Numbered from the stretch's first letter, positions 32,658 to 44,679 are shown. The stretch is 64,000 bases of DNA from Sabellastarte sp. h YS-2021 (GCA_964017235.1 OZ024934.1:82240706-82304705); one strand, 5' to 3'. Program-made: numbers and translations. Notes: generated by a model from the letters alone, not told the origin.

Positions 32658-33118
32658 ATTGTTATGGTGGCTATAGATATATTTCTAAGTGTGGAAAGAT
32701 ATATTCACTCGGGCTAAACTTACAACACAAGAGTCAATGATTCAGTGAATCAGTATTCATGACTGAGATGATGTTCTTTCAACAGCAGTCATCCCAGTAA
32801 CCCTGTTATCATTGTCATTGAATTTCTAGTTTACATGGCATTGACTTTAATTGTTAATGAAATATGTGTTAACATTTACACAATTGGCTGTATTGTATCA
32901 GAGCTGCTAGTTGCTTGCCTTAAGTCAGCAGTTTTCAGTGCACAAATTTTACCAACTGTATGTACAGGCATGTCCTCCAACTACCCATCACAATATAGCC
33001 AATAAGTTACAGAACCTGATGAAAAATAGCTTAATAAATATAATAATTATATCAGAGATAATTCATGTTTTTTAACTCAAATAATATTTACATGGTGGTT
33101 TAAAATATTGTACAGTAA

Positions 33119-33239
33119 GTCAGGTTGGCTGAGTGGTCTAAGGCGCCAGACTCAAGAGCTATACTTTGCCTCAGTAATTTGACCTAATGAGGTTTCTGGT
33201 CCACGAATGTGGGTGTGGGTTCAAATCCCACACCTAGCA
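33119..33239 (+). tRNA. tRNA-Leu (CAA), unit 42, variant
   Basis: C12T wobble, ACCTAGC acceptor (C3-A70 mismatch), and intron variants of unit 26. Confidence 0.77.
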
Positions 33240-33347
33240 AATAATTTTGGATTACCTAATTCAATATGTTCAGTTCTTTAACATGTATTTGCAGACAAAA
33301 ACCTTAGGTTGGTTTTTGTGAGGGAGAAAATGACAAAGGAAAAAGAG

Positions 33348-33438
33348 TCCTGTGAGACAGAGTTGAACTGCCGACCTAAGGATATCTGCTTCTCAAACAA
33401 GCTACAGTCCTCCGCTCTACCAACTGAACTATCATAGG
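33348..33438 (-). tRNA. tRNA-Tyr (GTA), unit 42, variant
   Basis: A4-C69 mismatch and T11.G24, as unit 26. Confidence 0.82.
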
Positions 33439-33899
33439 ATTGTTATGGTGGCTATAGATATATTTCTAAGTGTGGAAAGATATATTCACTCGGGCTAAAC
33501 TTACAACACAAGTCTCAATGATTCAGTGAATCAGTATTCATGACTGAGATGATGTTCTTTCAACAGCAGTCATCCCAGTAACCCTGTTATCATTGTCATT
33601 GAATTTCTAGTTTACATAGCATTGACTTTAATTGTTAATGAAATATGTGTTAACATTTACACAATTGGCTGTATTGTATCAGAGCTGCTAGTTGCTTGCC
33701 TTAAGTCAGCAGTTTTCAGTGCACAAATTTTACCAACTGTATGTACAGGCATGTGCTCCAACTACCCATCACAATATAGCCAATAAGTTACAGAACCTGA
33801 TGAAAAATAACTTAATAAATACAATAATTCTATCAGAGATAATTAATGCTTTTTAACTCAACTAATATTTACATGGTGGTTTAAAATATTGTACAGTAG

Positions 33900-34020
33900 G
33901 TTAGGTTGGATGAGTGGTCTAAGGTGCCAGACTCAAGAGCTTTACCTTGCCTCAGTAATTTGATCTAATGAGGTTTCTGGTCCACGAATGTGGGTGTGGG
34001 TTCAAATCCCACACCTGACA
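33900..34020 (+). tRNA. tRNA-Leu (CAA), unit 43, weak D stem
   Basis: D stem reads GAT against GGT, giving an A11-G24 mismatch flanked by wobbles. C3T as well. The A box is altered, so activity is doubtful. Confidence 0.75.
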
Positions 34021-34128
34021 AATAATTTTGGATTACCTAATTCAATATGTTCAGTTCTTTAACATGTATTTCCAGATAAAAACCTTAGGTTGGTTTTTGT
34101 GAGGGAGAAAATGACAAAGAAAAAAGAG

Positions 34129-34219
34129 TCCTGTGAGACAGAGTTGAACTGCCGACCTAAGGATATGTACTTCTCAAACAAGCTACAGTCCTCCGCTCTA
34201 CCAACTGAGCTATCACAGG
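34129..34219 (-). tRNA. tRNA-Tyr (GTA), unit 43
   Basis: Two intron substitutions (atgtacttc); exons consensus. Confidence 0.91.
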
Positions 34220-34680
34220 ATTGTTATGGTGGCTATAGATATATTTCTAAGTGTGGAAAGATATATTCACTCGGGCTAAACTTACAACACAAGTCTCAAT
34301 GATTCAGTGAATCAGTATTCATGACTGAGATGATGTTCTTTCAACAGCAGTCATCCCAGTAACCCTGTTATCATTGTCATTGAATTTCTAGTTTACATGG
34401 CATTGACTTTAATTGTTAATGAAATATGTGTTAACATTTACACAATTGGCTGTATTGTATCAGAGCTGCTAGTTGCTTGCCTTAAGTCAGCAGTTTTCAG
34501 TGCACAAATTTTACCAACTGTATGTACAGGCATGTCCTCCAACTACCCATCACAATATAGCCAATAAGTTACAGAACCTGATGAAAAATAGCTTAATAAA
34601 TATAATAATTATATCAGAGATAATTCATGTTTTTTAACTCAAATAATATTTACATGGTGGTTTAAAATATTGTACAGTAA

Positions 34681-34801
34681 GTCAGGTTGGCCGAGTGGTC
34701 TAAGGCGCCAGACTCAAGAGCTATACTTTGCCTCAGTAATTTGACCTAATGAGGTTTCTGGTCCACGAATGTGGGCGTGGGTTCAAATCCCACACCTAGC
34801 A
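34681..34801 (+). tRNA. tRNA-Leu (CAA), unit 44, variant
   Basis: ACCTAGC acceptor and intron variants as unit 26; D stem consensus. Confidence 0.78.
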
Positions 34802-34909
34802 AATAATTTTGGATTACCTAATTCAATATGTTCAGTTCTTTAACATGTATTTGCAGACAAAAACCTTAGGTTGGTTTTTGTGACGGAGAAAATGACAAAG
34901 GAAAAAGAG

Positions 34910-35000
34910 TCCTGTGAGACAGAGTTGAACTGCCGACCTAAGGATATCTGCTTCTCAAACAAGCTACAGTCCTCCGCTCTACCAACTGAACTATCATAGG
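34910..35000 (-). tRNA. tRNA-Tyr (GTA), unit 44, variant
   Basis: A4-C69 mismatch and T11.G24, as unit 26. Confidence 0.82.
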
Positions 35001-35461
35001 ATTGTTATGGTGGCTATAGATATATTTCTAAGTGTGGAAAGATATATTCACTCGGGCTAAACTTACAACACAAGTCTCAATGATTCAGTGAATCAGTATT
35101 CATGACTGAGATGATGTTCTTTCAACAGCAGTCATCCCAGTAACCCTGTTATCATTGTCATTGAATTTCTAGTTTACATAGCATTGACTTTAATTGTTAA
35201 TGAAATATGTGTTAACATTTACACAATTGGCTGTATTGTATCAGAGCTGCTAGTTGCTTGCCTTAAGTCAGCAGTTTTCAGTGCACAAATTTTACCAACT
35301 GTATGTACAGGCATGTGCTCCAACTACCCATCACAATATAGCCAATAAGTTACAGAACCTGATGAAAAATAACTTAATAAATACAATAATTCTATCAGAG
35401 ATAATTAATGCTTTTTAACTCAACTAATATTTACATGGTGGTTTAAAATATTGTACAGTAG

Positions 35462-35582
35462 GTTAGGTTGGATGAGTGGTCTAAGGTGCCAGACTCAAGA
35501 GCTTTACCTTGCCTCAGTAATTTGATCTAATGAGGTTTCTGGTCCACGAATGTGGGTGTGGGTTCAAATCCCACACCTGACA
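35462..35582 (+). tRNA. tRNA-Leu (CAA), unit 45, weak D stem
   Basis: Same D-stem defect as unit 43. Confidence 0.75.
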
Positions 35583-35690
35583 AATAATTTTGGATTACCT
35601 AATTCAATATGTTCAGTTCTTTAACATGTATTTCCAGATAAAAACCTTAGGTTGGTTTTTGTGAGGGAGAAAATGACAAAGAAAAAAGAG

Positions 35691-35781
35691 TCCTGTGAGA
35701 CAGAGTTGAACTGCCGACCTAAGGACATGTACTTCTCAAACAAGCTACAGTCCTCCGCTCTACCAACTGAGCTATCACAGG
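35691..35781 (-). tRNA. tRNA-Tyr (GTA), unit 45
   Basis: Intron as unit 43, plus position 38 A to G at the start of exon 2. Confidence 0.88.
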
Positions 35782-36242
35782 ATTGTTATGGTGGCTATAG
35801 ATATATTTCTAAGTGTGGAAAGATATATTCACTCGGGCTAAACTTACAACACAAGTCTCAATGATTCAGTGAATCAGTATTCATGACTGAGATGATGTTC
35901 TTTCAACACCAGTCATCCCAGTAACCCTGTTATCATTGTCATTGAATTTCTAGTTTACATGGCATTGACTTTAATTGTTAATGAAATATGTGTTAACATT
36001 TACACAATTGGCTGTATTGTATCAGAGCTGCTAGTTGCTTGCCTTAAGTCAGCAGTTTTCAGTGCACAAATTTTACCAACTGTATGTACAGGCATGTCCT
36101 CCAACTACCCATCACAATATAGCCAATAAGTTACAGAACCTGATGAAAAATAACTTAATAAATATAATAATTCTATCAGAGATAATTCATGCTTTTTAAC
36201 TCAACTAATATTTACATGGTGGTTTAAAATATTGTACAGTAA

Positions 36243-36344
36243 GTCAGGTTGGCCGAGTGGTCTAAGGCGCCAGACTCAAGAGCTTTACCTTGCCTCAGTA
36301 ATTTGATCTAATGAGGTTTCTGGTCCACGAATGTGGGTGTGACA
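36243..36344 (+). pseudogene. tRNA-Leu pseudogene, unit 46 (T arm deleted)
   Basis: A 19-bp deletion removes the T arm, the B box and most of the 3' acceptor strand: the variable arm GTGGGTGT runs directly into GACA. The deletion is bounded by short GTG/GAC similarity. Exon 1, intron and anticodon stem remain. Cannot form a tRNA. Confidence 0.9.
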
Positions 36345-36452
36345 AATAATTTTGGATTACCTAATTAAATATGTTCAGTTCTTTAACATGTATTTCCAGA
36401 CAAAAACGTTAGGTTGGTTTTTGTGAGGGAGAAAATGACAAAGGAAAAAGAG

Positions 36453-36543
36453 TCCTGTGAGACAGAGTTGAACTGCCGACCTAAGGATATCTGCTTCTCA
36501 AACAAGCTACAGTCCTCCGTTCTACCAACTGAGCTATCACAGG
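36453..36543 (-). tRNA. tRNA-Tyr (GTA), unit 46
   Basis: G24 is A, giving a C11-A24 mismatch in the D stem. Confidence 0.84.
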
Positions 36544-37004
36544 ATTGTTATGGTGGCTATAGATATATTTCTAAGTGTGGAAAGATATATTCACTCGGGC
36601 TAAACTTACAACACAAGTCTCAATGATTCAGTGAATCAGTATTCATGACTGAGATGATGTTCTTTCAACAGCAGTCATCCCAGTAACCCTGTTATCATTG
36701 TCATTGAATTTCTAGTTTACATGGCATTGACTTTAATTGTTAATGAAATATGTGTTAACATTTACACAATTGGCTGTATTGTATCAGAGCTGCTAGTTGC
36801 TTGCCTTAAGTCAGCAGTTTACAGTGCACAAATTTTACCAACTGTATGTACAGGCATGTCCTCCAACTACCCATCACAATATAGCCAATAAGTTACAGAA
36901 CCTGATGAAAAATAGCTTAATAAATATAATAATTATATCAGAAATAATTCATGCTTTTTAACTCAACTAATATTTACATGGTGGTTTAAAATATTGTACA
37001 GTAA

Positions 37005-37125
37005 GTCAGGTTGGCCTAGTGGTCTAAGGCGCCAGACTCAAGAGCTTTACCTTGCCTCAGTAATTTGATCTAATGAGGTTTCTGGTCCATGAATGTGGGC
37101 GTGGGTTCAAATCCCACACCTGACA
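37005..37125 (+). tRNA. tRNA-Leu (CAA), unit 47
   Basis: G13 is T and the variable stem has CCAT; other stems intact. Confidence 0.86.
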
Positions 37126-37234
37126 AATAATTTTGGATTACTTAATTCAATATGTTCAGTTCTTTAACATGTATTTCCAGACAAAAACGTTAGGTTAGTT
37201 TTTGTGAGGGAGAAAATGACAAAGGAAAAAAAAG

Positions 37235-37325
37235 TCCTGTGAGACAGAGTTGAACTGCCGACCTAAGGATATCTGCTTTTCAAACAAGCTACAGTCCTCC
37301 GCTCTACCAACTGAGCTATCACAGG
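37235..37325 (-). tRNA. tRNA-Tyr (GTA), unit 47
   Basis: One intron change (cttttc); exons consensus. The T-run terminator is lengthened. Confidence 0.92.
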
Positions 37326-37786
37326 ATTGTTATGGTGGCTATAGATATATTTCTAAGTGTGGAAAGATATATTCACTCGGGCTAAACTTACAACACAAGT
37401 CTCAATGATTCAGTGAATCAGTATTCATGACTGAGATGATGTTCATTCAACAGCAGTCACCCAAGTTACCCTGTTATCATTGTCATTGAATTTCTAGTTT
37501 ACGTGGCATTGACTTTAATTGTTTATGAAATATGTGTTAACATTTACACAATTGGCTGTATTGTATCAGAGCTGCTAGTTGCTTGCCTTAAGTCAGCAGT
37601 TTACAGTGCACAAATTTTACCAACTGTATGTACAGGCATGTCCTCCAACTACCCATCACAATATAGCCAATAAGTTACAGAACCTGATGAAAAATAACTT
37701 AATAAATATAATAATTATATCAGAAATAATTAATGCTTTTTAACTCAACTAATATTTACATGTTGGTTTAAAATATTGTACAGTAA

Positions 37787-37906
37787 GTCAGGTTGGCCGA
37801 GTGGTCTAAGGCGCCAGACTCAAGAGCTTTACCTTGCCTCTGTAATTTGATCTAATGAGGTTTCTGTCCACGAATGTGGGGGTGGGTTCAAATCCCACAC
37901 CTGACA
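37787..37906 (+). tRNA. tRNA-Leu (CAA), unit 48, 1-nt deletion
   Basis: One G is lost at the 3' side of the anticodon stem (TCTGG to TCTG before TCCACG), removing a closing pair or shortening the junction to the variable arm. Possibly a pseudogene. Confidence 0.68.
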
Positions 37907-38017
37907 AATAACTTTGGTTTACTTAATTCAATATATTCAGTTCTTTAACATGTATTTCGAGACAAAAATGTTAGGTTGGTTTTTCTGAGGGAGAAAATGA
38001 CAAAGGAAAAAAAAGAG

Positions 38018-38108
38018 TCCTGTGAGACAGAGTTGAACTGCCGACCTAAGGATATCTGCTTTTCAAACAAGCTACAGTCCTCCGCTCTACCAACTGAGCT
38101 ATCACAGG
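38018..38108 (-). tRNA. tRNA-Tyr (GTA), unit 48
   Basis: Intron cttttc variant; a longer T run follows the gene. Confidence 0.92.
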
Positions 38109-38569
38109 ATTGTTATGGTGGCTATAGATATATTTCTAAGTGTGGAAAGATATATTCACTCGGGCTAAACTTACAACACAAGTCTCAATGATTCAGTGAA
38201 TCAGTATTCATGACTGAGATGATGTTCTTTCAACAGCAGTCATCCAAGTAACCCTGTTATCATTGTCATTGAATTTCTAGTTTACATGGCATTGACTTTA
38301 ATTGTTTATGAAATATGTGTTAACATTTACACAATTGGCTGTATTGTATCAGAGCTGCTAGTTGCTTGCCTTAAGTCAGCAGTTTTCAGTGCACAAATTT
38401 TACCAACTGTATGTACAGGCATGTCGTCGAACTACCCATCACAATATAGCCAATAAGTTACAGAACCTGATGAAAAATAACTTAATAAATATAATAATTA
38501 TATCAGAGATAATTCATGCTTTTTAACTCAACTAATATTTACATGGTGGTTTAAAATATTGTACAGTAA

Positions 38570-38690
38570 GTCAGGTTGGCCGAGTGGTCTAAGGTGCCAG
38601 ACTCAAGAGCTTTACCTTGCCTCAGTAATTTGATCTAATGAGGTTTCTGGTCCACGAATGTGGGGGTGGGTTCAAATCTCACACCTGACA
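38570..38690 (+). tRNA. tRNA-Leu (CAA), unit 49
   Basis: C25T wobble and C62T in the T stem (G52.T62), which also touches the B box. Confidence 0.83.
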
Positions 38691-38798
38691 AATAATTTTG
38701 GATTACCTAATTCAATATGTTCAGTTCTTTAACATGTATTTCCAGACAAAAACCTTAGGTTGGTTTTTCTGAGGGAGAAAATGACAAAGGAAAAAGAG

Positions 38799-38889
38799 TC
38801 CTGTGAGACAGAGTTGAACTGCCGACCTAAGGATATCTGCTTCTCAAACAAGCTACAGTCCTCCGCTCTACCAACTGAGCTATCACAGG
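38799..38889 (-). tRNA. tRNA-Tyr (GTA), unit 49
   Basis: Consensus gene; the upstream TATA-like region reads ggccatag instead of ggctatag. Confidence 0.92.
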
Positions 38890-39350
38890 ATTGTTATGGT
38901 GGCCATAGATATATTTCTAAGTGTGGAAAGATATATTCACTCGGGCTAAACTTACAACACAAGTCTCAATGATTCAGTGAATCAGTATTCATGACTGAGA
39001 TGATGTTCTTTCAACAGCAGTCATCCCAGTAACCCTGTTATCATTGTCATTGAATTTGTAGTTTACGTGGCATTGACTTTAATTGTTAATGAAATATGTG
39101 TTAACATTTACACAATTGGCTGTAATGTATCAGAGCTGCTAGTTGCTTACCTTAAGTCAGCAGTTTACAGTGCACAAATTTTACCAACTGTATGTACAGG
39201 CATGTCCTCCAACTACCCATCACAATATAGCCAATAAGTTACAGAACTTGATGAAAAATAACTTAATAAATATAATAATTATATCAGAGATAATTAATGC
39301 TTTTTAACTCAACTAATATTTACATGGTGGTTTAAAATATTGTACAGTAA

Positions 39351-39471
39351 GTCAGGTTGGCCGAATGGTCTAAGGCGCCAGACTCAAGAGCTTTACCTTG
39401 CCTCAGTAATTTGATCTAATGAGGTTTCTGGTCCACGAATGTGGGAGTGGGTTCAAATCCCACACCTGACA
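39351..39471 (+). tRNA. tRNA-Leu (CAA), unit 50
   Basis: G15 is A (ccgaatgg); stems intact. Confidence 0.88.
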
Positions 39472-39579
39472 AATAACTTTGGTTTACTTAATTCAATATA
39501 TTCAGTTCTTTAACATGTATTTCCAGACAAAAACGTTAGGTTGGTTTTTGTGAGGGAGAAAATGACAAAGGAAAAAGAG

Positions 39580-39670
39580 TCCTGTGAGACAGAGTTGAAC
39601 TGCCGACCTAAGGATATCTGCTTCTCAAACAAGCTACAGTCCTCCGCTCTACCAACCGAGCTATCACATG
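39580..39670 (-). tRNA. tRNA-Tyr (GTA), unit 50, A14 mutated
   Basis: The conserved A14 is G (GCTC-GGTTGG), altering the A box, and C2A gives an acceptor mismatch. Confidence 0.77.
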
Positions 39671-40005
39671 ATTGTTATGGTGGCTGTAGATATATTTCTA
39701 AGTGTGGAAAGATATATTCACTCGGGCTAAACTTACAACACAAGTCTCAATGATTCAGTGAATCAGTATTCATGACTGAGATGATGTTCATTCAACAGCA
39801 GTCATCCAAGTAACCCTGTTATCATTGTCATTGAATTTCTAGTTTACATGGCATTGACTTTAATTGTTTATGAAATATGTGTTAACATTTACACAATTGG
39901 CTGTATTGTATCAGAGCTGCTAGTTGCTAGCCTTAAGTCAGCAGTTTTCAGTGCACAAATTTTACCAACTGTATGTACATGGTGGTTTAAAATATTGTAT
40001 AGTAA
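39671..40005. other. Shortened inter-unit spacer (126-bp deletion)
   Basis: Here the spacer is 335 bp. Sequence between ACTGTATGTACA and TGGTGGTTT is missing, joining near 39980. Both parental positions contain TACA, so a microhomology-mediated deletion fits. The upstream box of tRNA-Leu is retained as TTTAAAATATT. A 73-codon ORF opens here only because of the fusion. Confidence 0.88.
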
Positions 40006-40126
40006 GTTAGGTTGGCTGAGTGGTCTAAGTTGCCAGACTCAAGAGCTTTACCTTGCCTCAGTAATTTGATCTAATGAGGTTTCTGGTCCACGAATGTGGG
40101 TGTGGGTTCAAATCCCACACCTGACA
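40006..40126 (+). tRNA. tRNA-Leu (CAA), unit 51, weak D stem
   Basis: C3T and C12T, and the D stem 3' side reads GTT, giving a C11-T24 mismatch with G10.T25. Confidence 0.76.
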
Positions 40127-40234
40127 AATAATTTTGGATTACCTAATTCAATATGTTCAGTTCTTTAACATGTATTTCCAGACAAAAACCTTAGGTTGGT
40201 TTTTGTGAGGGAGAAAATGACAAAGGAAAAAGAG

Positions 40235-40325
40235 TCCTGTGAGACAGAGTTGAACTGCCGACCTAAGGATATCTACTTCTCAAACAAGCTACAGTCCTCC
40301 GCTCTACCAACTGAGCTATCACAGG
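40235..40325 (-). tRNA. tRNA-Tyr (GTA), unit 51
   Basis: One intron substitution; exons consensus. Confidence 0.92.
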
Positions 40326-40786
40326 ATTGTTATGGTGGCTATAGATATATTTCTAAGTGTGGAAAGATATATTCACTCGGGCTAAACTTACAACACAAGT
40401 CTCAATGATTCAGTGAATCAGTATTCATGACTGAGATGATGTTCTTTCAACAGCAGTCATCCCAGTAACCCTGTTATCATTGTCATTGAATTTCTAGTTT
40501 ACATGGCATTGACTTTAATTGTTAATGAAATATGTGTTAACATTTACACAATTGGCTGTATTGTATCAGAGCTGCTAGTTGCTTGCCTTAAGTCAGCAGT
40601 TTTCAGTGCACAAATTTTACCAACTGTATGTACAGCCATGTCCTCCAACTACCCATCACAATATAGCCAATAAGTTACAGAACCTGATGAAAAATAACTT
40701 AATAAATACAATAATTCTATCAGAGATAATTCATGCTTTTTAACTCAACTAATATTTACATGGTGGTTTAAAATATTGTACAGTAA

Positions 40787-40907
40787 GTTAGGTTGGCCGA
40801 GTGGTCTAAGGCGCCAGACTCAAGAGCTTTACCTTGCCTCAGTAATTTGATCTAATGAGGTTTCTGGTCCACGAATGTGGGTGTGGGTTCAAATCCCACA
40901 CCTGACA
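40787..40907 (+). tRNA. tRNA-Leu (CAA), unit 52
   Basis: C3T wobble only. Confidence 0.9.
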
Positions 40908-41015
40908 AATAATTTTGGATTACCTAATTCAATATGTTCAGTTCTTTAACATGTATTTCCAGACAAAAACCTTAGGTTGGTTTTTGTGAGGGAGAAAATG
41001 ACAAAGGAAAAAGAG

Positions 41016-41103
41016 TCCTGTGAGACAGAGTTGAACTGCCGACCTAAGGATATCTGCTTCTCAAACAAGCTACAGTCCGCTCTACCAACTGAGCTATCAC
41101 AGG
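41016..41103 (-). pseudogene. tRNA-Tyr pseudogene, unit 52
   Basis: Three bases are missing from the anticodon stem (GAGC-GGA-CT-GTA). Only GGA/TCC can pair, leaving a 3-bp stem. Exon 2 is normal. Unit 53 repeats it 778 bp on. Confidence 0.75.
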
Positions 41104-41564
41104 ATTGTTATGGTGGCTATAGATATATTTCTAAGTGTGGAAAGATATATTCACTCGGGCTAAACTTACAACACAAGTCTCAATGATTCAGTGAATCAGT
41201 ATTCATGACTGAGATGATGTTCTTTCAACAGCAGTCATCCAAGTAACCCTGTTATCATTGTCATTGAATTTCTAGTTTACATGGCATTGACTTTAATTGT
41301 TTATGAAATATGTGTTAACATTTACACAATTGGCTGTATTGTATCAGAGCTGCTAGTTGCTTGCCTTAAGTCAGCAGTTTTCAGTGCACAAATTTTACCA
41401 ACTGTATGTACAGCCATGTCCTCCAACTACCCATCACAATATAGCCAATAAGTTACAGAACCTGATGAAAAATAACTTAATAAATACAATAATTCTATCA
41501 GAGATAATTCATGCTTTTTAACTCAACTAATATTTACATGGTGGTTTAAAATATTGTACAGTAA

Positions 41565-41685
41565 GTTAGGTTGGCCGAGTGGTCTAAGGCGCCAGACTCA
41601 AGAGCTTTACCTTGCCTCAGTAATTTGATCTAATGAGGTTTCTGGTCCACGAATGTGGGTGTGGGTTCAAATCCCACACCTGACA
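41565..41685 (+). tRNA. tRNA-Leu (CAA), unit 53
   Basis: C3T wobble only. Confidence 0.9.
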
Positions 41686-41793
41686 AATAATTTTGGATTA
41701 CCTAATTCAATATGTTCAGTTCTTTAACATGTATTTCCAGACAAAAACCTTAGGTTGCTTTTTGTGAGGGAGAAAATGACAAAGGAAAAAGAG

Positions 41794-41881
41794 TCCTGTG
41801 AGACAGAGTTGAACTGCCGACCTAAGGATATCTGCTTCTCAAACAAGCTACAGTCCGCTCTACCAACTGAGCTATCACAGG
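41794..41881 (-). pseudogene. tRNA-Tyr pseudogene, unit 53
   Basis: Same 3-nt deletion as unit 52; the two units are near-identical tandem copies. Confidence 0.75.
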
Positions 41882-42342
41882 ATTGTTATGGTGGCTATAG
41901 ATATATTTCTAAGTGTGGAAAGATATATTCACTCGGGCTAAACTTACAACACAAGTCTCAATGATTCAGTGAATCAGTATTCATGACTGAGATGATGTTC
42001 TTTCAACAGCAGTCATCCAAGTAACCCTGTTATCATTGTCATTGAATTTCTAGTTTACATGGCATTGACTTTAATTGTTTATGAAATATGTGTTAACATT
42101 TACACAATTGGCTGTATTGTATCAGAGCTGCTAGTTGCTTGCCTTAAGTCAGCAGTTTTCAGTGCACAAATTTTACCAACTGTATGTACAGGCATGTCGT
42201 CCAACTACCCATCACAATATAGCCAATAAGTTACAGAACCTGATGAAAAATAACTTAATAAATATAATAATTCTATCAGAGATAATTCATGCTTTTTAAC
42301 TCAACTAATATTTACATGGTGGTTTAAAATATTGTACAGTAA

Positions 42343-42463
42343 GTCAGGTTGGCCGAGTGGTCTAAGGTGCCAGACTCAAGAGCTTTACCTTGCCTCAGTA
42401 ATTTGATCTAATGAGGTTTCTGGTCCACGAATGTGGGCGTGGGTTCAAATCCCACACCTGACA
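42343..42463 (+). tRNA. tRNA-Leu (CAA), unit 54
   Basis: C25T wobble only. Confidence 0.9.
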
Positions 42464-42571
42464 AATAATTTTGGATTACCTAATTCAATATGTTCAGTTC
42501 TTTAACATGTATTTCCAGACAAAAACCTTAGGTTGGTTTTTCTGAGGGAGAAAATGACAAAGGAAAAAGAG

Positions 42572-42662
42572 TCCTGTGAGACAGAGTTGAACTGCCGACC
42601 TAAGGATATCTGCTTCTCAAACAAGCTACAGTCCTCCGCTCTACCAACTGAGCTATCACAGG
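42572..42662 (-). tRNA. tRNA-Tyr (GTA), unit 54
   Basis: Consensus gene; upstream region altered as in unit 49 (ggccatag). Units 49-50 and 54-55 share markers at a 3,773-bp offset. Confidence 0.92.
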
Positions 42663-43123
42663 ATTGTTATGGTGGCCATAGATATATTTTTAAGTGTGGA
42701 AAGATATATTCACTCGGGCTAAACTTATAACATAAGTCTCAATGATTCAGTGAATCAGTATTCATGACTGAGATGATGTTCTTTCAACAGCAGTCATCCC
42801 AGTAACCCTGTTATCATTGTCATTGAATTTGTAGTTTACGTGGCATTGACTTTAATTGTTAATAAAATATGTGTTAACATTTACACAATTGGCTGTAATG
42901 TATCAGAGCTGCTAGTTGCTTGCCTTAAGTCAGCAGTTTACAGTGCACAAATTTTACCAACTGTATGTACAGGCATGTCCTCCAACTACCCATCACAATA
43001 TAGCCAATAAGTTACAGAACTTGATGAAAAATAACTTAATAAATATAATAATTATATCAGAGATAATTAATGCTTTTTAACTCAACTAATATTTACATGG
43101 TGGTTTAAAATATTGTACAGTAA

Positions 43124-43244
43124 GTCAGGTTGGCCGAATGGTCTAAGGCGCCAGACTCAAGAGCTTTACCTTGCCTCAGTAATTTGATCTAATGAGGTTT
43201 CTGGTCCACGAATGTGGGAGTGGGTTCAAATCCCACACCTGACA
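43124..43244 (+). tRNA. tRNA-Leu (CAA), unit 55
   Basis: G15A as unit 50. Confidence 0.88.
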
Positions 43245-43352
43245 AATAACTTTGGTTTACTTAATTCAATATATTCAGTTCTTTAACATGTAATTCCAGA
43301 CAAAAACGTTAGGTTGGTTTTTGTGAGGGAGAAAATGACAAAGGAAAAAGAG

Positions 43353-43443
43353 TCCTGTGAGACAGAGTTGAACTGCCGACCTAAGGATATCTGCTTCTCA
43401 AACAAGCTACAGTCCTCCGCTCTACCAACCGAGCTATCACAGG
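43353..43443 (-). tRNA. tRNA-Tyr (GTA), unit 55, A14 mutated
   Basis: A14G as unit 50, but with normal C2-G71. Confidence 0.8.
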
Positions 43444-43898
43444 ATTGTTATGGTGGCTGTAGATATATTTCTAAGTGTGGAAAGATATATTCACTCGGGC
43501 TAAACTTACAACACAAGTCTCAATGATTCAGTGAATCAGTATTCATGACTGAGATGATGTTCATTCAACAGCAGTCATCCAAGTAACCCTGTTATCATTG
43601 AATTTCTAGTTTACATGGCATTGACTTTAATTGTTTATGAAATATGTGTTAACATTTACACAATTGGCTGTATTGTATCAGAGCTGCTAGTTGCTTGCCT
43701 TAAGTCAGCAGTTTACAGTGCACAAATTTTACCAACTGTATGTACAGGCATGTCCTCCAACTACCCATCACAATATAGCCAATAAGGTACAGAACCTGAT
43801 GAAAAATAGCTTAATAAATATAATAATTATATCAGAGATAATTCATGCTTTTTAACTCAACTAATATTTACATGGTGGTTTAAAATTTTGTACAGTAA

Positions 43899-44019
43899 GT
43901 CAGGTTGGCCGAGTGGTCTAAGGCGCCAGACTCAAGAGCTTTATCTTGCCTCAGTAATTTGATCTAAAGAGGTTTCTGGTCCACGAATGTGGGCGTGGGT
44001 TCAAATCCCACACCTGACA
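43899..44019 (+). tRNA. tRNA-Leu (CAA), unit 56
   Basis: Two intron changes (tttatcttg, ctaaagagg); exons consensus. Confidence 0.92.
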
Positions 44020-44127
44020 AATAATTTTGGATTACCTAATTCAATATGTTCAGTTCTTTAACATGTATTTCCAGACAAAAAGCTTAGGTTGGTTTTTGTG
44101 AGGGAGAAAATGACAAAGGGAAATGAG

Positions 44128-44218
44128 TCCTGTGAGACAGAGTTGAACTGCCGACCTAAGGATATCTGCTTCTCAAACAAGCTACAGTCCTCCGCTCTAC
44201 CAACTGAGCTATCACAGG
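44128..44218 (-). tRNA. tRNA-Tyr (GTA), unit 56, terminator broken
   Basis: Gene body is consensus, but the following T run is interrupted (ctcATTTccc instead of ctcTTTTTcc). Readthrough to the next T run is likely. Confidence 0.9.
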
Positions 44219-44679
44219 ATTGTTATGGTGGCTATAGATATATTTCTAAGTGTGGAAAGATATATTCACTCGGGCTAAACTTACAACACAAGTCTCAATG
44301 ATTCAGTGAATCAGTATTCATGACTGAGATGATGTTCTTTCAACAGCAGTCATCCCAGTAACCCTGTTATCATTGTCATTGAATTTCTAGTTTACATGGC
44401 ATTGACTTTAATTGTTAATGAAATATGTGTTAACATTTACACAATTGGCTGTATTGTATCAGAGCTGCTAGTTGCTTGCCTTAAGTCAGCAGTTTTCAGT
44501 GCACAAATTTTACCAACTGTATGTACAGGCATGTCCTCTAACTACCCATCACAATATAGCCAATAAGTTACAGAACCTGATGAAAAATAACTTAATAAAT
44601 ACAATAATTCTATCAGAGATAATTCATGCTTTTTAACTCAACTAATATTTACATGGTGGTTTAAAATATTGTACAGTAA

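Larger units (their letters stand above)
31215..33896. repeat. Duplicated block with inserted element, copy 2 (offset 12,958 bp)
   Basis: Counterpart of 18257-20938. The distance equals 16 monomers plus one 452-bp element, to within about 10 bp. Confidence 0.8.
33240..34680. repeat. 2-unit higher-order repeat, copy 1 (offset 1,562 bp)
   Basis: Tyr unit 42 and unit 43 recur as Tyr unit 44 and unit 45. The marker gtaggttaggttggatg occurs near 33897 and 35459. Confidence 0.8.
34802..36242. repeat. 2-unit higher-order repeat, copy 2 (offset 1,562 bp)
   Basis: Counterpart of 33240-34680; right edge approximate. Confidence 0.75.

Noticed and set aside
39848..40069. 73-codon ORF on the + strand
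   Set aside because: It opens only because a 126-bp spacer deletion joins two non-coding pieces, and it runs into tRNA-Leu.
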